Assembly: GCF_020166435.1 (NCBI RefSeq)
Contig: NZ_JAINZP010000001.1
Location: 557,854 to 621,853, forward strand
DNA from: Pectobacterium versatile
Lineage (GTDB): Bacteria; Pseudomonadota; Gammaproteobacteria; Enterobacterales; Enterobacteriaceae
Length of the DNA: 64,000 nucleotides
Reading direction: 5' to 3'
Positions 47,905-57,683 of the stretch are shown piece after piece. The notes beneath the pieces are model-generated. The model was given only the letters and a program-made list of their open reading frames with translations. It did no database searches and was not told the DNA's origin. The translations under genes were made by a program, and so were the position numbers. Positions within the stretch are counted from its first letter, which is position 1. Every line of letters starts with the position of its first letter.

Positions 47905-48912
47905 TCAGGCGATCTTTTTCGCGTCCTGCTGCGCCAAAATTGACAGTTCTGTCGCCTTGAAGATATGCACTTGCGACATCGCGGTTTCGGTACGCTCACG
48001 GCAGTCACGAAGAAAATCTGGGAAAAAGGGGCGTTCGACGCTGCCTGCGGGGGTGAAGCGCTGTTCGCCCTTGCCATTCACCAGATAAACGACGTTGCTT
48101 TCTCCGCGCGTTAGATCGACATATTTCCTGATTTCGATATAGCCCTCCGTCCCTAGTATCGTCAGACGACCGTCGCCCCAGACGCTCAGCCCATCCGGTG
48201 TAAACCAGTCACAGCGGAAATAGCCGGTTGCCCCATTGTCGCCCAACAGCATAGCATCGCCAAAATCCTCAAATTCTGGCTGGTGTGGGTGGTGATAATT
48301 CGCCGTTTGGCTGGTCACCACTCGCGCATTGGTATTGCCAGTAAAATAGAGAAACTGTTCAATCTGGTGGATACCGATATCGCAGAGAATCCCACCGTAC
48401 TGACGCTTTTGATAAAACCAGTCAGGCCGCGCGCCGCGTTCACGGTGTGGGCCAACGCCGATTGTCTGAATCACTCGCCCGATTTCACCCCGCTGCACCA
48501 GTTCACCAGCAAACAGCGCGCTATCCACATTGATTCGTTCATTAAAGTACACGGCAAACTTGCGGCCGGTTTCCGCTACACGACGTTGGACGGCATCCAA
48601 CTGCTCCAACGTGGTCAGCGGCGGTTTGGCGGTGAAGAAATCTTTGCCAGCATCCAGCGTGCGCAGCGCCAGTTCGGCTCGGTCACAGGGAATGACCGCA
48701 CAGGCAATAAGATCGATAGACGCGTCGGCAATCAGCTGTTCCGCAGAGTCAGAAAAAGGAACGGCGGGGAAAAGCGAGATGAATTTTTCCCGATGATTAA
48801 GATCGGACTCGAACACGCCGACCAGTTCCGCGCCCGCATCAACCAACTGCCGACACATGTCATAAATGTGGTTGTGCGCTAATCCAATCGCTGCAAATCG
48901 CATCTTTTTCAT
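47905..48912 (-). CDS. Gfo/Idh/MocA-family oxidoreductase
   Basis: A 335-residue NAD(P)-dependent dehydrogenase-like protein. The Rossmann start is RFAAIGLAHNHIYDMCRQLV; DFFTAKPPLTTLEQLDAVQR holds the family EKP-like Lys, and GILCDIGIHQIEQFLYF carries the catalytic His position. Substrates in this family are sugars, inositols and related polyols; the one used here is not deducible. ATG 48912 is preferred because GGAAG is five bases before it. A fragment of a related gene lies at 16157-16366. Confidence 0.87.
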   Translation of the reverse strand: MKKMRFAAIGLAHNHIYDMCRQLVDAGAELVGVFESDLNHREKFISLFPAVPFSDSAEQLIADASIDLIACAVIPCDRAELALRTLDAGKDFFTAKPPLTTLEQLDAVQRRVAETGRKFAVYFNERINVDSALFAGELVQRGEIGRVIQTIGVGPHRERGARPDWFYQKRQYGGILCDIGIHQIEQFLYFTGNTNARVVTSQTANYHHPHQPEFEDFGDAMLLGDNGATGYFRCDWFTPDGLSVWGDGRLTILGTEGYIEIRKYVDLTRGESNVVYLVNGKGEQRFTPAGSVERPFFPDFLRDCRERTETAMSQVHIFKATELSILAQQDAKKIA

Positions 48913-49057
48913 CTTCACTTCCGCCGATATCGTCATGCCGAACGATTACAATAAGGCGGAAACCGAGCGGACTAAAGACAAAAGCCGCGTAACGCGTTAG
49001 AATTTTTCCTGTTTTTTTAACATATCCACATTTTCCGCAACGTAACTAAAGATAACC

Positions 49058-49234
49058 ATGAAAAGAAAACGTATCCTGATCCCCCTCATCATTTTAATCC
49101 TGTTTGTGCTCTATCTGAATCGCGATGCGTTGAATCCCTTTGCGCCGGACTGTAAAAACCTCCCAGCGAATCAACCAAAGCCCGAAGAGTGTAAAAAACC
49201 TGTGAAAGAAGTTGCACCTGGTTTTGAAATTTAA
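49058..49234 (+). CDS. Small single-span membrane protein, 58 residues
   Basis: MKRKRILIPLIILILFVLYL is a basic start plus one transmembrane helix. A short periplasmic tail follows with two Cys (APDCKNLP, PEECKKPV) that could form a disulfide. The ATG follows AAGATAACC, a weak ribosome-binding site. It resembles small uncharacterised enterobacterial inner-membrane proteins. The function is unknown. Confidence 0.6.
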   Translation: MKRKRILIPLIILILFVLYLNRDALNPFAPDCKNLPANQPKPEECKKPVKEVAPGFEI

Positions 49235-49977
49235 CGTTTTTAAATTTAAGGCTTTAAAATTTAAGCTGGCGCATTAGCGCGGTTTGGGAATATTGAACTG
49301 ATCGCCTGAAGATCGACGGGCGGTTTGGGTTCCGCAATGAGTGAACGGCCTGCAACGTTCGGCACCGCAGGCAAAACACGTCGTAGTCCGTTCAGTGGAA
49401 ACCTGCGGCACATTCGGCGACGCATCGCCAAAATCGATTGAACGCGAGCCTGACCGCATCGCTGGCGATACGTACTGCTGTCCACCCGGCCGACTCGCCT
49501 CGGTATTATGCTGTGCAGTCGAAGACGCGGCACTGCCCCAACGGCTTCCGCCCTCAATACGATTGATCATTCACGTCCCCATTCTGCTGTTGTCAGGCTT
49601 AACAAACGGATCTCCCGCGTTATCCGAACACAGAAAGGCCTGCAAATTTGCCGATCGCGGTATGACGGGTATGGAGATGAGTGGCGTAAAAATACGATAA
49701 GTTCCTGACGATATTTAGGGGCGTTTGATGGTTATTGGCAGCTTATTCATTTTTATGGAAATCGCTTTCCACAGAATATTCTCGGAATGATGGCGGGAAT
49801 AAGTCAGATAACAGGTTAACGGTTGTTCAATTACATATCATTATCATCAATAATGTTCAAGATATATCTCCTACGGCCTGACAACCCTGATCTCCGCGAC
49901 ACCTATTCCTGACTCTTACAATAATCAGACGAAATGATTACAAAAAATCTCAAAGAGTAACCAAATGTGTGATCGGC
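49235..49977. other. Long region without a confident gene
   Basis: About 740 bp. A minus-strand frame of 98 codons (49274-49570) is Ser/Arg/Cys-rich and ends GDQFNIPKPR, but overlaps another open frame and lacks a clear ribosome-binding site, so I do not call it. The rest shows no RNA or repeat that I can support. Confidence 0.4.
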
Positions 49978-50000
49978 ACAAATGAAACATCGTTTCCTTT
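49978..50000 (+). promoter_or_regulatory. KdgR operator candidate
   Basis: AAATGAAACATCGTTTCCTT contains the palindrome GAAAC-ATC-GTTTC (49984-49996), matching the KdgR box that represses pectinolysis genes until 2-keto-3-deoxygluconate appears. It lies about 330 bp upstream of the first porin gene. Confidence 0.75.
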
Positions 50001-50017
50001 TCACCATAATGCTACAC

Positions 50018-50050
50018 AATCTAATTATCAAGTTTACTGATAATTAGATT
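50018..50050. promoter_or_regulatory. Perfect 13-bp inverted repeat in the porin leader
   Basis: AATCTAATTATCA (50018-50030) is repeated inverted as TGATAATTAGATT (50038-50050) around AGTTTAC. It lies just downstream of the KdgR box and could be a second operator or a leader hairpin. The 280 bp from here to the porin start hold only an unconvincing minus-strand frame. Confidence 0.6.
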
Positions 50051-50331
50051 AACCAGTAAACGGCGGGAATTATCAACACTCACTCATCAGCATAAGTCAT
50101 TTCGCTGATTGAAATACTCATCAGCCACGTCGTATATAAGGAGTCATCGATGCATTGATAGCAAGCTGATTTACCAGGGAGAAAGCCCTGCCTGACATTA
50201 TAAATGGCGTCATCATCATTCCTGGTGATTCTATTTTTACGCCCAAAAAATGACATCAACTGTCTGGTTTTAAAGATAGAGACTGCGCTCGTCAATAATA
50301 TTATTTATTCATCAAAAAAGAGAAAGATAGA

Positions 50332-51150
50332 ATGAAAGTATACACACGTAACCTACTCATCGTTTGTGCCGGATTCACACCTTTCCTCACTCAGGCAGAA
50401 ACCGACGGCAAAACCACTTTCCAATATGAACATAATTGGAAGACAGAAGACCGCCGCCACTCAGACTCCATTAAGCTCATTCATAAGAAAACCAACGGTT
50501 GGTCGTATGAAGTCAAATTCAGCACATCAGCAGGCGGGAATGCCAACTACGACGTTGCCTATGATGACATGCAGGGCGGCTCTGGCGGCATGGTGATCGG
50601 GAAGGACTTCAAGCTAAGCAAGGCCGCCACCTTAACGCCTAGCTTTGAATTCTCCATCGGCAATGCCACCATGATGTATCAACCGGGGCTGAAATATAAC
50701 TACCGCATTAACAGCGACTGGTCTACTTATGGCCGCTACCGCTATGAATATAAAAAGCCCTCTCGCAGCTCACGCTATTCGACTATTTCCACCTCTGACA
50801 AATATGGTTACGCAGGGGAATCTTATTTATCAAAATCCGACACTGGTCGTCATCGTCTGGATGCAGGGGTAACGTATTCCGGCTTGGATAATATTAACCT
50901 GACTTACGTCTTTAACTACTACATCGGTGATAACACCACAAAATCGTATAAATATAGCAAGGGTGAATTCACGGAAAGAGAATACGCGGTTTACGATAAT
51001 GGGAAAAAGGATTATGAACATCAGTTCAAAGTTCAATATAAGTTAAACAAACAGCTAACTCCTTACATTGAGTATGATGACATTAGCCAATCCAGCACAT
51101 CATCAAGCCGTCAGGGGAAAATCAAAGTTGGTTTCAACTACGTTTTCTAA
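50332..51150 (+). CDS. kdgM: KdgM-family oligogalacturonate porin, copy 1
   Basis: A 272-residue outer-membrane barrel. The signal peptide ends AGFTPFLTQA; the mature part begins ETDGKTTFQYEHNWKTEDRR, and the end GKIKVGFNYVF has the terminal Phe of a porin. Members are small monomeric channels for oligogalacturonides released from pectin. A second family member and a periplasmic pectate lyase follow on the same strand, and a KdgR box lies upstream. Which kdgM paralogue it is cannot be told. Confidence 0.9.
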   Translation: MKVYTRNLLIVCAGFTPFLTQAETDGKTTFQYEHNWKTEDRRHSDSIKLIHKKTNGWSYEVKFSTSAGGNANYDVAYDDMQGGSGGMVIGKDFKLSKAATLTPSFEFSIGNATMMYQPGLKYNYRINSDWSTYGRYRYEYKKPSRSSRYSTISTSDKYGYAGESYLSKSDTGRHRLDAGVTYSGLDNINLTYVFNYYIGDNTTKSYKYSKGEFTEREYAVYDNGKKDYEHQFKVQYKLNKQLTPYIEYDDISQSSTSSSRQGKIKVGFNYVF

Positions 51151-51171
51151 GAAACACAGAATTTTATAAAA

Positions 51172-51188
51172 GAAATACGCCGTATTTC
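51172..51188 (+). promoter_or_regulatory. Hairpin between the two porin genes
   Basis: GAAATAC-GCC-GTATTTC is a perfect 7-bp stem 22 bp after the first porin stop codon. It may protect or attenuate the transcript between the porins. Confidence 0.5.
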
Positions 51189-51282
51189 GTGCCGTGTTGA
51201 TGAAGAAAATGAATTCATGAATGAATTTTGTCTATCAGCGCACAGTTTTCATAATTAACGATCAATATTAATGGTGCCCATA

Positions 51283-52035
51283 ATGAAAAAACGCTACCTT
51301 GTGGCCGGTATTCTCTTTGCCCAAATTTATGCTATTTCCGCGTCAGCCTCTGATACCAAACTCAGCTATGAACATAGCTGGGGAACCATGAATCGCTATC
51401 ACGGTGATGAAATTGGTATGCGGCATTTTATGGATAATGGCCTGTACGTTGGCGTTGAGTTGAATTTTTATAATAAGAATAAAGATCTGACCATCGATGA
51501 TGTCGTCTCTAATTCTTATGCTTTTTATACCGGCTATGCCTACAGCTTAACGCCTGAATTAACCCTGACGCCTAATCTGGAAGCACGCTTCTATTCCGGC
51601 GGCACCAGCGGTGAAGGCACGGTAGGTGACATCGGCGCTAGCCAGAGTTCCGGCGCCCGCTATACGCCAGGTTTGAAACTGACCTGGGCGGTTACTGATA
51701 AGACGGATCTTCATGCGCAATATCGCTACGACCTCAGAAAAATCACCCGCAGTAAACGTACCAGCACGGATGATGACACTCACCGTCACCGCTATGAAGC
51801 GGGCGTTGCCTACAAAGGTTTCGACAATTTCACGCTGGCGTACACCGCTTACTACTATCACGCGGATTACGTGCTGCAAAACAACAAAAAACATGACTAT
51901 CAACAGGATTTCGATGTGTCTTACACCATCAACGACAACTGGACAGCCCACGTTGGCGTTGAAGATGTCGCCAGCGGGCGCGATGTGAAATCGCGTGAAG
52001 GGAAAGGAAAGGTCGGCTTCACCTATACGTTCTAA
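51283..52035 (+). CDS. kdgN: KdgM-family oligogalacturonate porin, copy 2 (KdgN-like)
   Basis: A 250-residue outer-membrane barrel with signal peptide MKKRYLVAGILFAQIYAISA, the mature opening LSYEHSWGTMNRYHGDEIGM and a terminal GKGKVGFTYTF. It is related to, but clearly different from, copy 1, and nearer in style to KdgN. ATG 51283 gives the normal signal peptide; an ATG four codons upstream is less likely. The symbol is tentative. Confidence 0.87.
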   Translation: MKKRYLVAGILFAQIYAISASASDTKLSYEHSWGTMNRYHGDEIGMRHFMDNGLYVGVELNFYNKNKDLTIDDVVSNSYAFYTGYAYSLTPELTLTPNLEARFYSGGTSGEGTVGDIGASQSSGARYTPGLKLTWAVTDKTDLHAQYRYDLRKITRSKRTSTDDDTHRHRYEAGVAYKGFDNFTLAYTAYYYHADYVLQNNKKHDYQQDFDVSYTINDNWTAHVGVEDVASGRDVKSREGKGKVGFTYTF

Positions 52036-52084
52036 CAACGGCTTACCTTTCTAACAGCAGCTTACTGCTATGCCATCTTTCTCG

Positions 52085-52114
52085 GGGATCCTGTTCATCA
52101 AGCGGGATCCTTTT
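52085..52114 (+). terminator. Possible terminator before pelP
   Basis: GGATCC occurs twice, about 16 bases apart, and can pair with itself as a stem, followed by TTTTATT. It may partly separate the porin transcript from pelP. Confidence 0.45.
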
Positions 52115-52146
52115 ATTACAAGCATGAATCATCACAGGTAAATAAA

Positions 52147-53853
52147 ATGAAAAGATTTGCGCTGTCGCTCCTTGCGGGTCTGGTCGCTTTACAGGCCAGT
52201 GCCGCGACGCCTGACCGCCTCACCATCGTCAATCAGTATGTGGATAACGTGCTGACCAAAGCCAGCGACCACTATCACGGTCAGTCGCCTACACCATTAC
52301 TTGCTGATGGTGTCGATCCTCGCACGGGCAAACAAATGGAGTGGATCTTCCCCGATGGTCGCCACGCCGTGCTATCCAACTTTTCCGCGCAGCAGAACCT
52401 GATGCGCGTGCTGGTCGGGCTCAGTAACCTGAGCGGGAACCCCAGCTATAAGCAACGTGCCGAAGCGATTGTGAAATACCATTTTCAACATTATCAGGAT
52501 GAGAGCGGCCTGCTGATTTGGGGAGGCCACCGTTTTGTAGATCTAAAAACGTTGCAACCGGAAGGCCCCAGCGAAAAAGAGATGGTGCATGAGCTGAAAA
52601 ATGCCTATCCCTACTACGATTTGATGTTCAGCGTCGATAAAGACGCAACCGCACGCTTTATTCGCGGTTTCTGGAATGCGCACGTTTATGACTGGAAGAT
52701 CATGGAAACCAGTCGCCACGGTAAATACGGGCAAAAAATAGGTGCGCTCTGGCAAAGTCCGTTTGAGCAACAGCCGCCCTTCTTCGCCACCAAAGGCCTC
52801 AGCTTCCTGAATGCGGGGAACGATCTGATCTATTCCGCATCACTGCTGTACAAATACAATAAAGAAGACGGCGCGCTGGTCTGGGCAAAACGTCTGGCAC
52901 AGCAGTATGTGTTGCCACGGGATAAAGCGACCGGACTCGGCGTGTATCAGTTTACGCAGGCGCTGAAGCGCGATGAAACTACCGACGATGCCGATACGCA
53001 TTCCAAATACGGCGATCGCGCCCAGCGTCAATTTGGCCCAGAGTTCGGCCCCACTGCGCTGGAAGGCAATATGATGCTGAAAGGACGCACCAGCACAATC
53101 TATTCCGAAAATGCGCTCATGCAGCTCCAGTTGGGTAAAGATTTAGGTGCGGAAGGCAAAGAACTTCTGACGTGGACAACCGATGGCCTGAAAGCCTTTG
53201 CCAAATATGCCTATAACGAGTCGGATAACACATTCCGTCCGATGCTGGCTAACGGCAAAGATCTCTCCAACTACGTTCTGCCACGTGACGGTTACTACGG
53301 CAAAAAAGGCACCGTGATCAAGCCTTATCCTGCAGATAATTCATTCCTGCTTTCCTATGCTCGCGCCTATACCGTGTTACCGGACGCCGAGCTGTGGCGT
53401 GTCGCACGCGGCATCGCTCGCGCACAGGGGTTGGGTGAGTTAGGTTCAGCACCGGGTAAAGACGTTAAAGTGGATCTCGCCACCAAGAACAACGATCCTT
53501 ACGCCCTGTTCGCGCTGCTGGATCTGTATCAGGCTAGCAAAGTGAAAGACTATCTGTCGCTGGCGGAAAAAGTGGGCGATAACATTATCAGCACGCGTTA
53601 TCAAAACGGCTTCTTTATGGCCGAGCCCAACAGACAATATGCCGATGTCGATACCATCGAGCCTTATGCCCTGTTAGCGTTGGAAGCTGCGGTGCGCAAT
53701 CAGCCACAGTCCGTTGCACCGTTCCTGAATGGTGCCGGCTTCACCGAGGGTGGCTACCGTATGGAAGATGGCTCAACACGTGTGTCCACTCGCGATAACG
53801 AGATCTTCCTGTTGAACGTTGGCGAAACCTTGAAACCCAACAACAAGAAATAA
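52147..53853 (+). CDS. pelP: Periplasmic pectate lyase, polysaccharide lyase family 2
   Basis: A 568-residue PL2 enzyme with an (alpha/alpha) barrel. The signal peptide (LLAGLVALQASA) sends it to the periplasm, which separates PelP from the cytoplasmic PelW. Family stretches include WIFPDGRHAVLSNFSAQQNL, GGHRFVDLKTLQPEGPSEKE and HVYDWKIMETSRHGKYG. It should cut oligogalacturonides entering through the KdgM-type porins encoded just upstream, by exo-type beta-elimination. Confidence 0.92.
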   Translation: MKRFALSLLAGLVALQASAATPDRLTIVNQYVDNVLTKASDHYHGQSPTPLLADGVDPRTGKQMEWIFPDGRHAVLSNFSAQQNLMRVLVGLSNLSGNPSYKQRAEAIVKYHFQHYQDESGLLIWGGHRFVDLKTLQPEGPSEKEMVHELKNAYPYYDLMFSVDKDATARFIRGFWNAHVYDWKIMETSRHGKYGQKIGALWQSPFEQQPPFFATKGLSFLNAGNDLIYSASLLYKYNKEDGALVWAKRLAQQYVLPRDKATGLGVYQFTQALKRDETTDDADTHSKYGDRAQRQFGPEFGPTALEGNMMLKGRTSTIYSENALMQLQLGKDLGAEGKELLTWTTDGLKAFAKYAYNESDNTFRPMLANGKDLSNYVLPRDGYYGKKGTVIKPYPADNSFLLSYARAYTVLPDAELWRVARGIARAQGLGELGSAPGKDVKVDLATKNNDPYALFALLDLYQASKVKDYLSLAEKVGDNIISTRYQNGFFMAEPNRQYADVDTIEPYALLALEAAVRNQPQSVAPFLNGAGFTEGGYRMEDGSTRVSTRDNEIFLLNVGETLKPNNKK

Positions 53854-53870
53854 ACGTTACGTTCCAACAA

Positions 53871-53896
53871 GCCAATGGCGGTTCGCTGCCATTGGC
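53871..53896 (+). terminator. Hairpin after pelP
   Basis: GCCAATGGC (53871-53879) pairs perfectly with GCCATTGGC (53888-53896), 17 bp past the stop codon. There is no T-tract, so it is a likely transcript end or stabiliser. Confidence 0.6.
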
Positions 53897-54026
53897 AACT
53901 TACTCATAAAATTGGACACGGTAACTACCTTGAAAGTTATCGATACCAGGTAGCCCCGTCGAATTTTCAGCTCTCTATTACTATTTTTGGTTGCCTACAA
54001 TTAAAATTATTTAGGGTATATATTTA

Positions 54027-55589
54027 TCACAGCTTAAAATAGGCTTGTTTGACTAAATTTCCTGGGTGCCAACAAGCTGTTTTACGACGATTACCACCAT
54101 CATTTAATGATGTCGCATAAAAATATTCAGCATACTGTCTATTTTTTATAATAAACATATCACCCACCCTAGATATATACCACATGCATGCATCATCAAT
54201 TTCATTCTGAACTCCAGGTATCCAACTGCATACAGATCTTCTATTATCTGTAACATAATAACTTGCGTACATAAACTCTTTATAGAATGTATTGAATAAA
54301 TAAACACCTTCATCTGCCTGTATGACTTTCCACCTTCCCTGTGAGACTTGCTGTCCTACTGTTTCCCAACCAACAACCTTTCTCATATTATTAGCATTAT
54401 TTTTTACAAAATCATCAAGTAATGATGAGGCGTAAATATAATTATTATATTCCGTGTTATATATATCAATCAAGTTTGCATTGTTAATGATTGTATGATC
54501 GTTAAATTTAACTATCGCATGAACAATATATTTACAGTTATCAGGAAAATCCATCGGAATTATTCCCAAGTAAGGAGTGTCATTAATAGTAAGTTCCGAG
54601 TTTATACCAACACCATCCATTAAATACGTATATATTGATTCATTTATATAGTTAGATAACTTGAAATTTGTTTCAAAAATGTCACTGGTTGGATTTATAC
54701 TCAAGAAAGTAACGAATGTAACATCATCTACTTTTTTATTGCTTGATGTTGCTAAAACCAAGTGTGATTCGATTTTTTTGATTTTTTCATTTGGATAGTT
54801 AGTGAAGATCTCACCATCACTGTAATCCTCTATCTTCATCTGGTCCCATTGAAGTCCATCTAATCCATTAACTCGAGAAACGATTACCATTTTCTTTCTA
54901 ACATCGACTAATTTGGGTGTTCTACTCTGTTGCCATATATATTGCTCATACCCTCTAATATTAGAATTAAAGCAATCTCTGAATTCAGAGTCGGTAATTC
55001 CACGATAGCTGTTATATTCTTTCTGTATAGATAACAGTATTGTTTCCAATGGATGTTTCTCTAAAAAAACCTTACAAATTGATAGTACATCAGTCAATTT
55101 TATGTTTAAATCATATTCTCCATGATACATCCAAATTATACAATCGCTACTGTTCTTGATGCTACAACGAAGATCTAAAAATCGAATACCATTATTAAGT
55201 TGGTCTTCTATGCTCCAATTCTGGGTTCTCACCCATCCTTTTTTTACAGCGTTAGTATATGTGTATGTACAACTGTCGTGAGTTCCTGGTATCGACATCT
55301 TATTTAATGATGTATTATCTGGAATACTAGACATCCAATCTGTTAGACCCAGATTAAATCCTCCTAAAAATTTCCAATTTGCATTGTTTTCAGGTTTTGT
55401 CGGGAAATAGCGATAACCAACTGATGGATTCCCTGAACTCAAAAACTGAAAATAGTACCTATATTCCGGATAATAATAGATATCGCCAAAAAAACCTGCC
55501 TCATTCCACATTTTGGGGTTTTGATATGAACCTCTTGGATAGGTTCCTATGTCACTACATTGAATATTTTGTTTTTCATTATTATTCAT
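54027..55589 (-). CDS. PI-PLC-X domain phospholipase with accessory domains
   Basis: A 520-residue protein. Residues 80-330 form a phosphatidylinositol-specific phospholipase C-like barrel with catalytic His104 in IPGTHDSCTYT, RFLDLRC and His156 in WMYHGEYD. Before it is a small aromatic module (YYYPEYRYYFQFLSSGNPSV) like a sugar-binding domain. After it comes a repeated region (IYNTEYNNYIYASSLLDD, FYKEFMYASYYVTDNRRSVC, QYAEYFYATSLNDGGNRRKT) suggestive of a lectin-type beta fold. There is no Sec signal peptide. It is the last gene of a four-gene AT-rich operon with a pore-forming toxin and probably acts on target membranes. Confidence 0.85.
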   Translation of the reverse strand: MNNNEKQNIQCSDIGTYPRGSYQNPKMWNEAGFFGDIYYYPEYRYYFQFLSSGNPSVGYRYFPTKPENNANWKFLGGFNLGLTDWMSSIPDNTSLNKMSIPGTHDSCTYTYTNAVKKGWVRTQNWSIEDQLNNGIRFLDLRCSIKNSSDCIIWMYHGEYDLNIKLTDVLSICKVFLEKHPLETILLSIQKEYNSYRGITDSEFRDCFNSNIRGYEQYIWQQSRTPKLVDVRKKMVIVSRVNGLDGLQWDQMKIEDYSDGEIFTNYPNEKIKKIESHLVLATSSNKKVDDVTFVTFLSINPTSDIFETNFKLSNYINESIYTYLMDGVGINSELTINDTPYLGIIPMDFPDNCKYIVHAIVKFNDHTIINNANLIDIYNTEYNNYIYASSLLDDFVKNNANNMRKVVGWETVGQQVSQGRWKVIQADEGVYLFNTFYKEFMYASYYVTDNRRSVCSWIPGVQNEIDDACMWYISRVGDMFIIKNRQYAEYFYATSLNDGGNRRKTACWHPGNLVKQAYFKL

Positions 55590-55787
55590 TTTTTACCTTT
55601 TTATATTATTCTTGAACTCATTAAACGTCTGAAATTACATCTATTTATTGGAGAAGAAACTAATTGGTAAGGTTTTGTGTGCATCACTATTTAAAAAATT
55701 TAAACGGTAAGACTAAACCCTAAGAGAACTAAAAACCACCCAACTTCTGCTATGTTCCTTACCATGCTTGTCAAAGCAGATAGAAAA
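55590..55787. other. Spacer between toxin-like genes
   Basis: About 200 bp of AT-rich DNA. No gene or hairpin that I can support. The phospholipase ATG at 55589 is preceded by AAAAGGTAAAAA, an acceptable ribosome-binding site. Confidence 0.4.
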
Positions 55788-56477
55788 TCAGCTATCCAGT
55801 TGATCAATAAAAGATATTATCTCTACAAGATCGGCGTCATCATTATTTATATCATCTTTCATGTTTTCTATTTTTGCATTGAGCGGGGTAAGTATTTGGT
55901 TAATATCAATGATATTAACCACGGTTCCATCCAAAGTCTTTTCCGTAAAATTCAATCGATTTATCAAATAACCATCACAAAGCCATTCCTCATAAGAATC
56001 CGGCCCCATACAAGCCATAATATATACACTAGGATCCATAATAAATGGTGATGAAGAAGGTACCGATTTGGCACACCCTTCATATTTTTTCGTAAGCAAG
56101 TCATATTCATAATTAAGTTTATTAAGTTCTGATTTTATATCTGAAACCCCATGGGTGAGCTCCACTCTAATATCTTTAAGCTTACTATCACATAAATTTA
56201 TAATGGGGATTTGTTCTTGACAAAACGTCAGAACATAAGATAACAAATTATTATAAACATCCTTTGATCTGTTTTTTTTGTACTCCGAAATTAAATTATT
56301 TGAATTGTTTATGAAGTAGATTAATTTGTTAGGCAATGCATTAAGCAAAGGAAATTGATTGATATTATAATCTAAAATCACCATATATGTACCAATATCA
56401 GAAAACATTATCTTCAACGAGTATTCTTTCCATTGCTCACAATACTCTTTTAGGCTATTTATTGTATTTCCTGGCAT
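55788..56477 (-). CDS. Helical protein, third component of the toxin-like operon
   Basis: A 229-residue mostly helical protein with a coiled-coil-prone stretch (KDIRVELTHGVSDIKSELNK, LNYEYDLLTKKYEG). It has no signal peptide and no long hydrophobic segment. I do not recognise the family by sequence. Position and helical character suggest a soluble partner of the two alpha-pore-forming-type proteins encoded upstream, either a lytic component or a chaperone. It starts 72 bp after the 56550 gene, with GGGGGAG before its ATG. Confidence 0.65.
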   Translation of the reverse strand: MPGNTINSLKEYCEQWKEYSLKIMFSDIGTYMVILDYNINQFPLLNALPNKLIYFINNSNNLISEYKKNRSKDVYNNLLSYVLTFCQEQIPIINLCDSKLKDIRVELTHGVSDIKSELNKLNYEYDLLTKKYEGCAKSVPSSSPFIMDPSVYIMACMGPDSYEEWLCDGYLINRLNFTEKTLDGTVVNIIDINQILTPLNAKIENMKDDINNDDADLVEIISFIDQLDS

Positions 56478-56549
56478 AACTCCCCCATTAATAAATGGAT
56501 AGTATTAAGTAAGCACCAACATACACGGTGCTTACTTATTAAAGTATTA

Positions 56550-57662
56550 TTATGCGGCAGATGCTTTCGTTGCTTGTTCTAACTGGTCAGAAACAGAGGT
56601 TGTTTTATCTGTTGTCGGTTGAACTTGCATATACTGGCTTTTAAGAAGCTTAGCAGATTCTTCTATCGGTTGATTCGCCGATTTATAAGCAATAAGATGT
56701 TCTGTGAAACTCTCATCACTATCAGCATCGTTAAGATTTTTGTTTAGAATTTCAAGATTTGATGCCAAATCAGTCCATTGCTTTGAGATGTCAACCAGCG
56801 CTGTGGCCGCATCATTTGCGTGCTGAACTAAGCTTAGTAGTTGACCATTTACCGCTGTGGCTTGGGAGCTTTCTTGCTTCAAGCTATAGATTTCAGCTAG
56901 AAGTGTATTTTTTTGTTTATAGCAGTCAACCAGCGAAATAGTTGATGCTGCCTCCCCTGCAATGCTAGTCCCCACCACTCCCACACCTACCACAATAGCT
57001 GCGGTTGCCGCCCCTCCCGTAAATACCTCTGTCGCTGCACCAACACAAATCAAGACTGCACCACCAAGGATGCCGACGGCACTCAGAACTGATCCAGCAG
57101 TTAATTCATTAATTCTTTTATCAAGATCGGCGACCTGATTATTCAAATCGGTTATTTCACCTTTGTCTCCCGTAACAGCCGCTTGTACCTTATCGTTAGC
57201 ACCAGAAAAATCACCAGACGATTTGGTAATATTTTCTCTGAAATCATCACATTGCTTTTTATAGTCTTCAGACTGATTCTGATATACTCCGCATTTTTTA
57301 TGGATGCTATTTATAGATTCTATAACATCCTCTCTAGCAATAGAGTTGGGATAGAGTTTAATCGTCTCATCCGTGCGGTTAAAAACATCTAAAAGATTGT
57401 TCAAAGTGACTAAACATTGATTTTGGACGTTATTTATATAATCATTCGCATGATTGATGGCATCAGCTAAACTATCATTTAGACCTTTCTGTAAACTTTT
57501 TAAATGAGGATCAGCACTAAAATCAAATTTAGGCTGCTCGGTTAAGGCTAAACAATAACCGTTTACAATTAGAGCACTACTGACTTGATTATTGCTATCG
57601 TTAATCTGCTGATCTGCTCTTTGACGCATATCAACGTATTGTAAAACGTGTTGAGTTTTCAT
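56550..57662 (-). CDS. Alpha-pore-forming toxin component with hydrophobic hairpin (ClyA/HBL/Xax-like)
   Basis: A 370-residue protein made of long amphipathic helices with one central hydrophobic hairpin at residues 188-240 (SVLSAVGILGGAVLICVGAA, then AATAAIVVGVGVVGTSIAG). This layout is the hallmark of the membrane-inserting subunit of HBL/NHE, AhlABC/SmhABC and Xax/Yax toxins. The helix before the hairpin (ITDLNNQVADLDKRINELTA) is a strong coiled coil. No signal peptide. Flanked by two other helical proteins on the same strand. Confidence 0.8.
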   Translation of the reverse strand: MKTQHVLQYVDMRQRADQQINDSNNQVSSALIVNGYCLALTEQPKFDFSADPHLKSLQKGLNDSLADAINHANDYINNVQNQCLVTLNNLLDVFNRTDETIKLYPNSIAREDVIESINSIHKKCGVYQNQSEDYKKQCDDFRENITKSSGDFSGANDKVQAAVTGDKGEITDLNNQVADLDKRINELTAGSVLSAVGILGGAVLICVGAATEVFTGGAATAAIVVGVGVVGTSIAGEAASTISLVDCYKQKNTLLAEIYSLKQESSQATAVNGQLLSLVQHANDAATALVDISKQWTDLASNLEILNKNLNDADSDESFTEHLIAYKSANQPIEESAKLLKSQYMQVQPTTDKTTSVSDQLEQATKASAA

Positions 57663-57683
57663 ATATTTATCCTTTTGTTTAAT

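Noticed and set aside
49274..49570. Minus-strand 98-codon Ser/Arg/Cys-rich frame
   Set aside because: It competes with a second open frame over the same bases and has no clear start signal, so neither can be preferred.
50080..50295. 71-codon minus-strand frame in the porin leader
   Set aside because: It sits in the expected 5' leader of the porin gene, lacks a ribosome-binding site and shows no recognisable domain.
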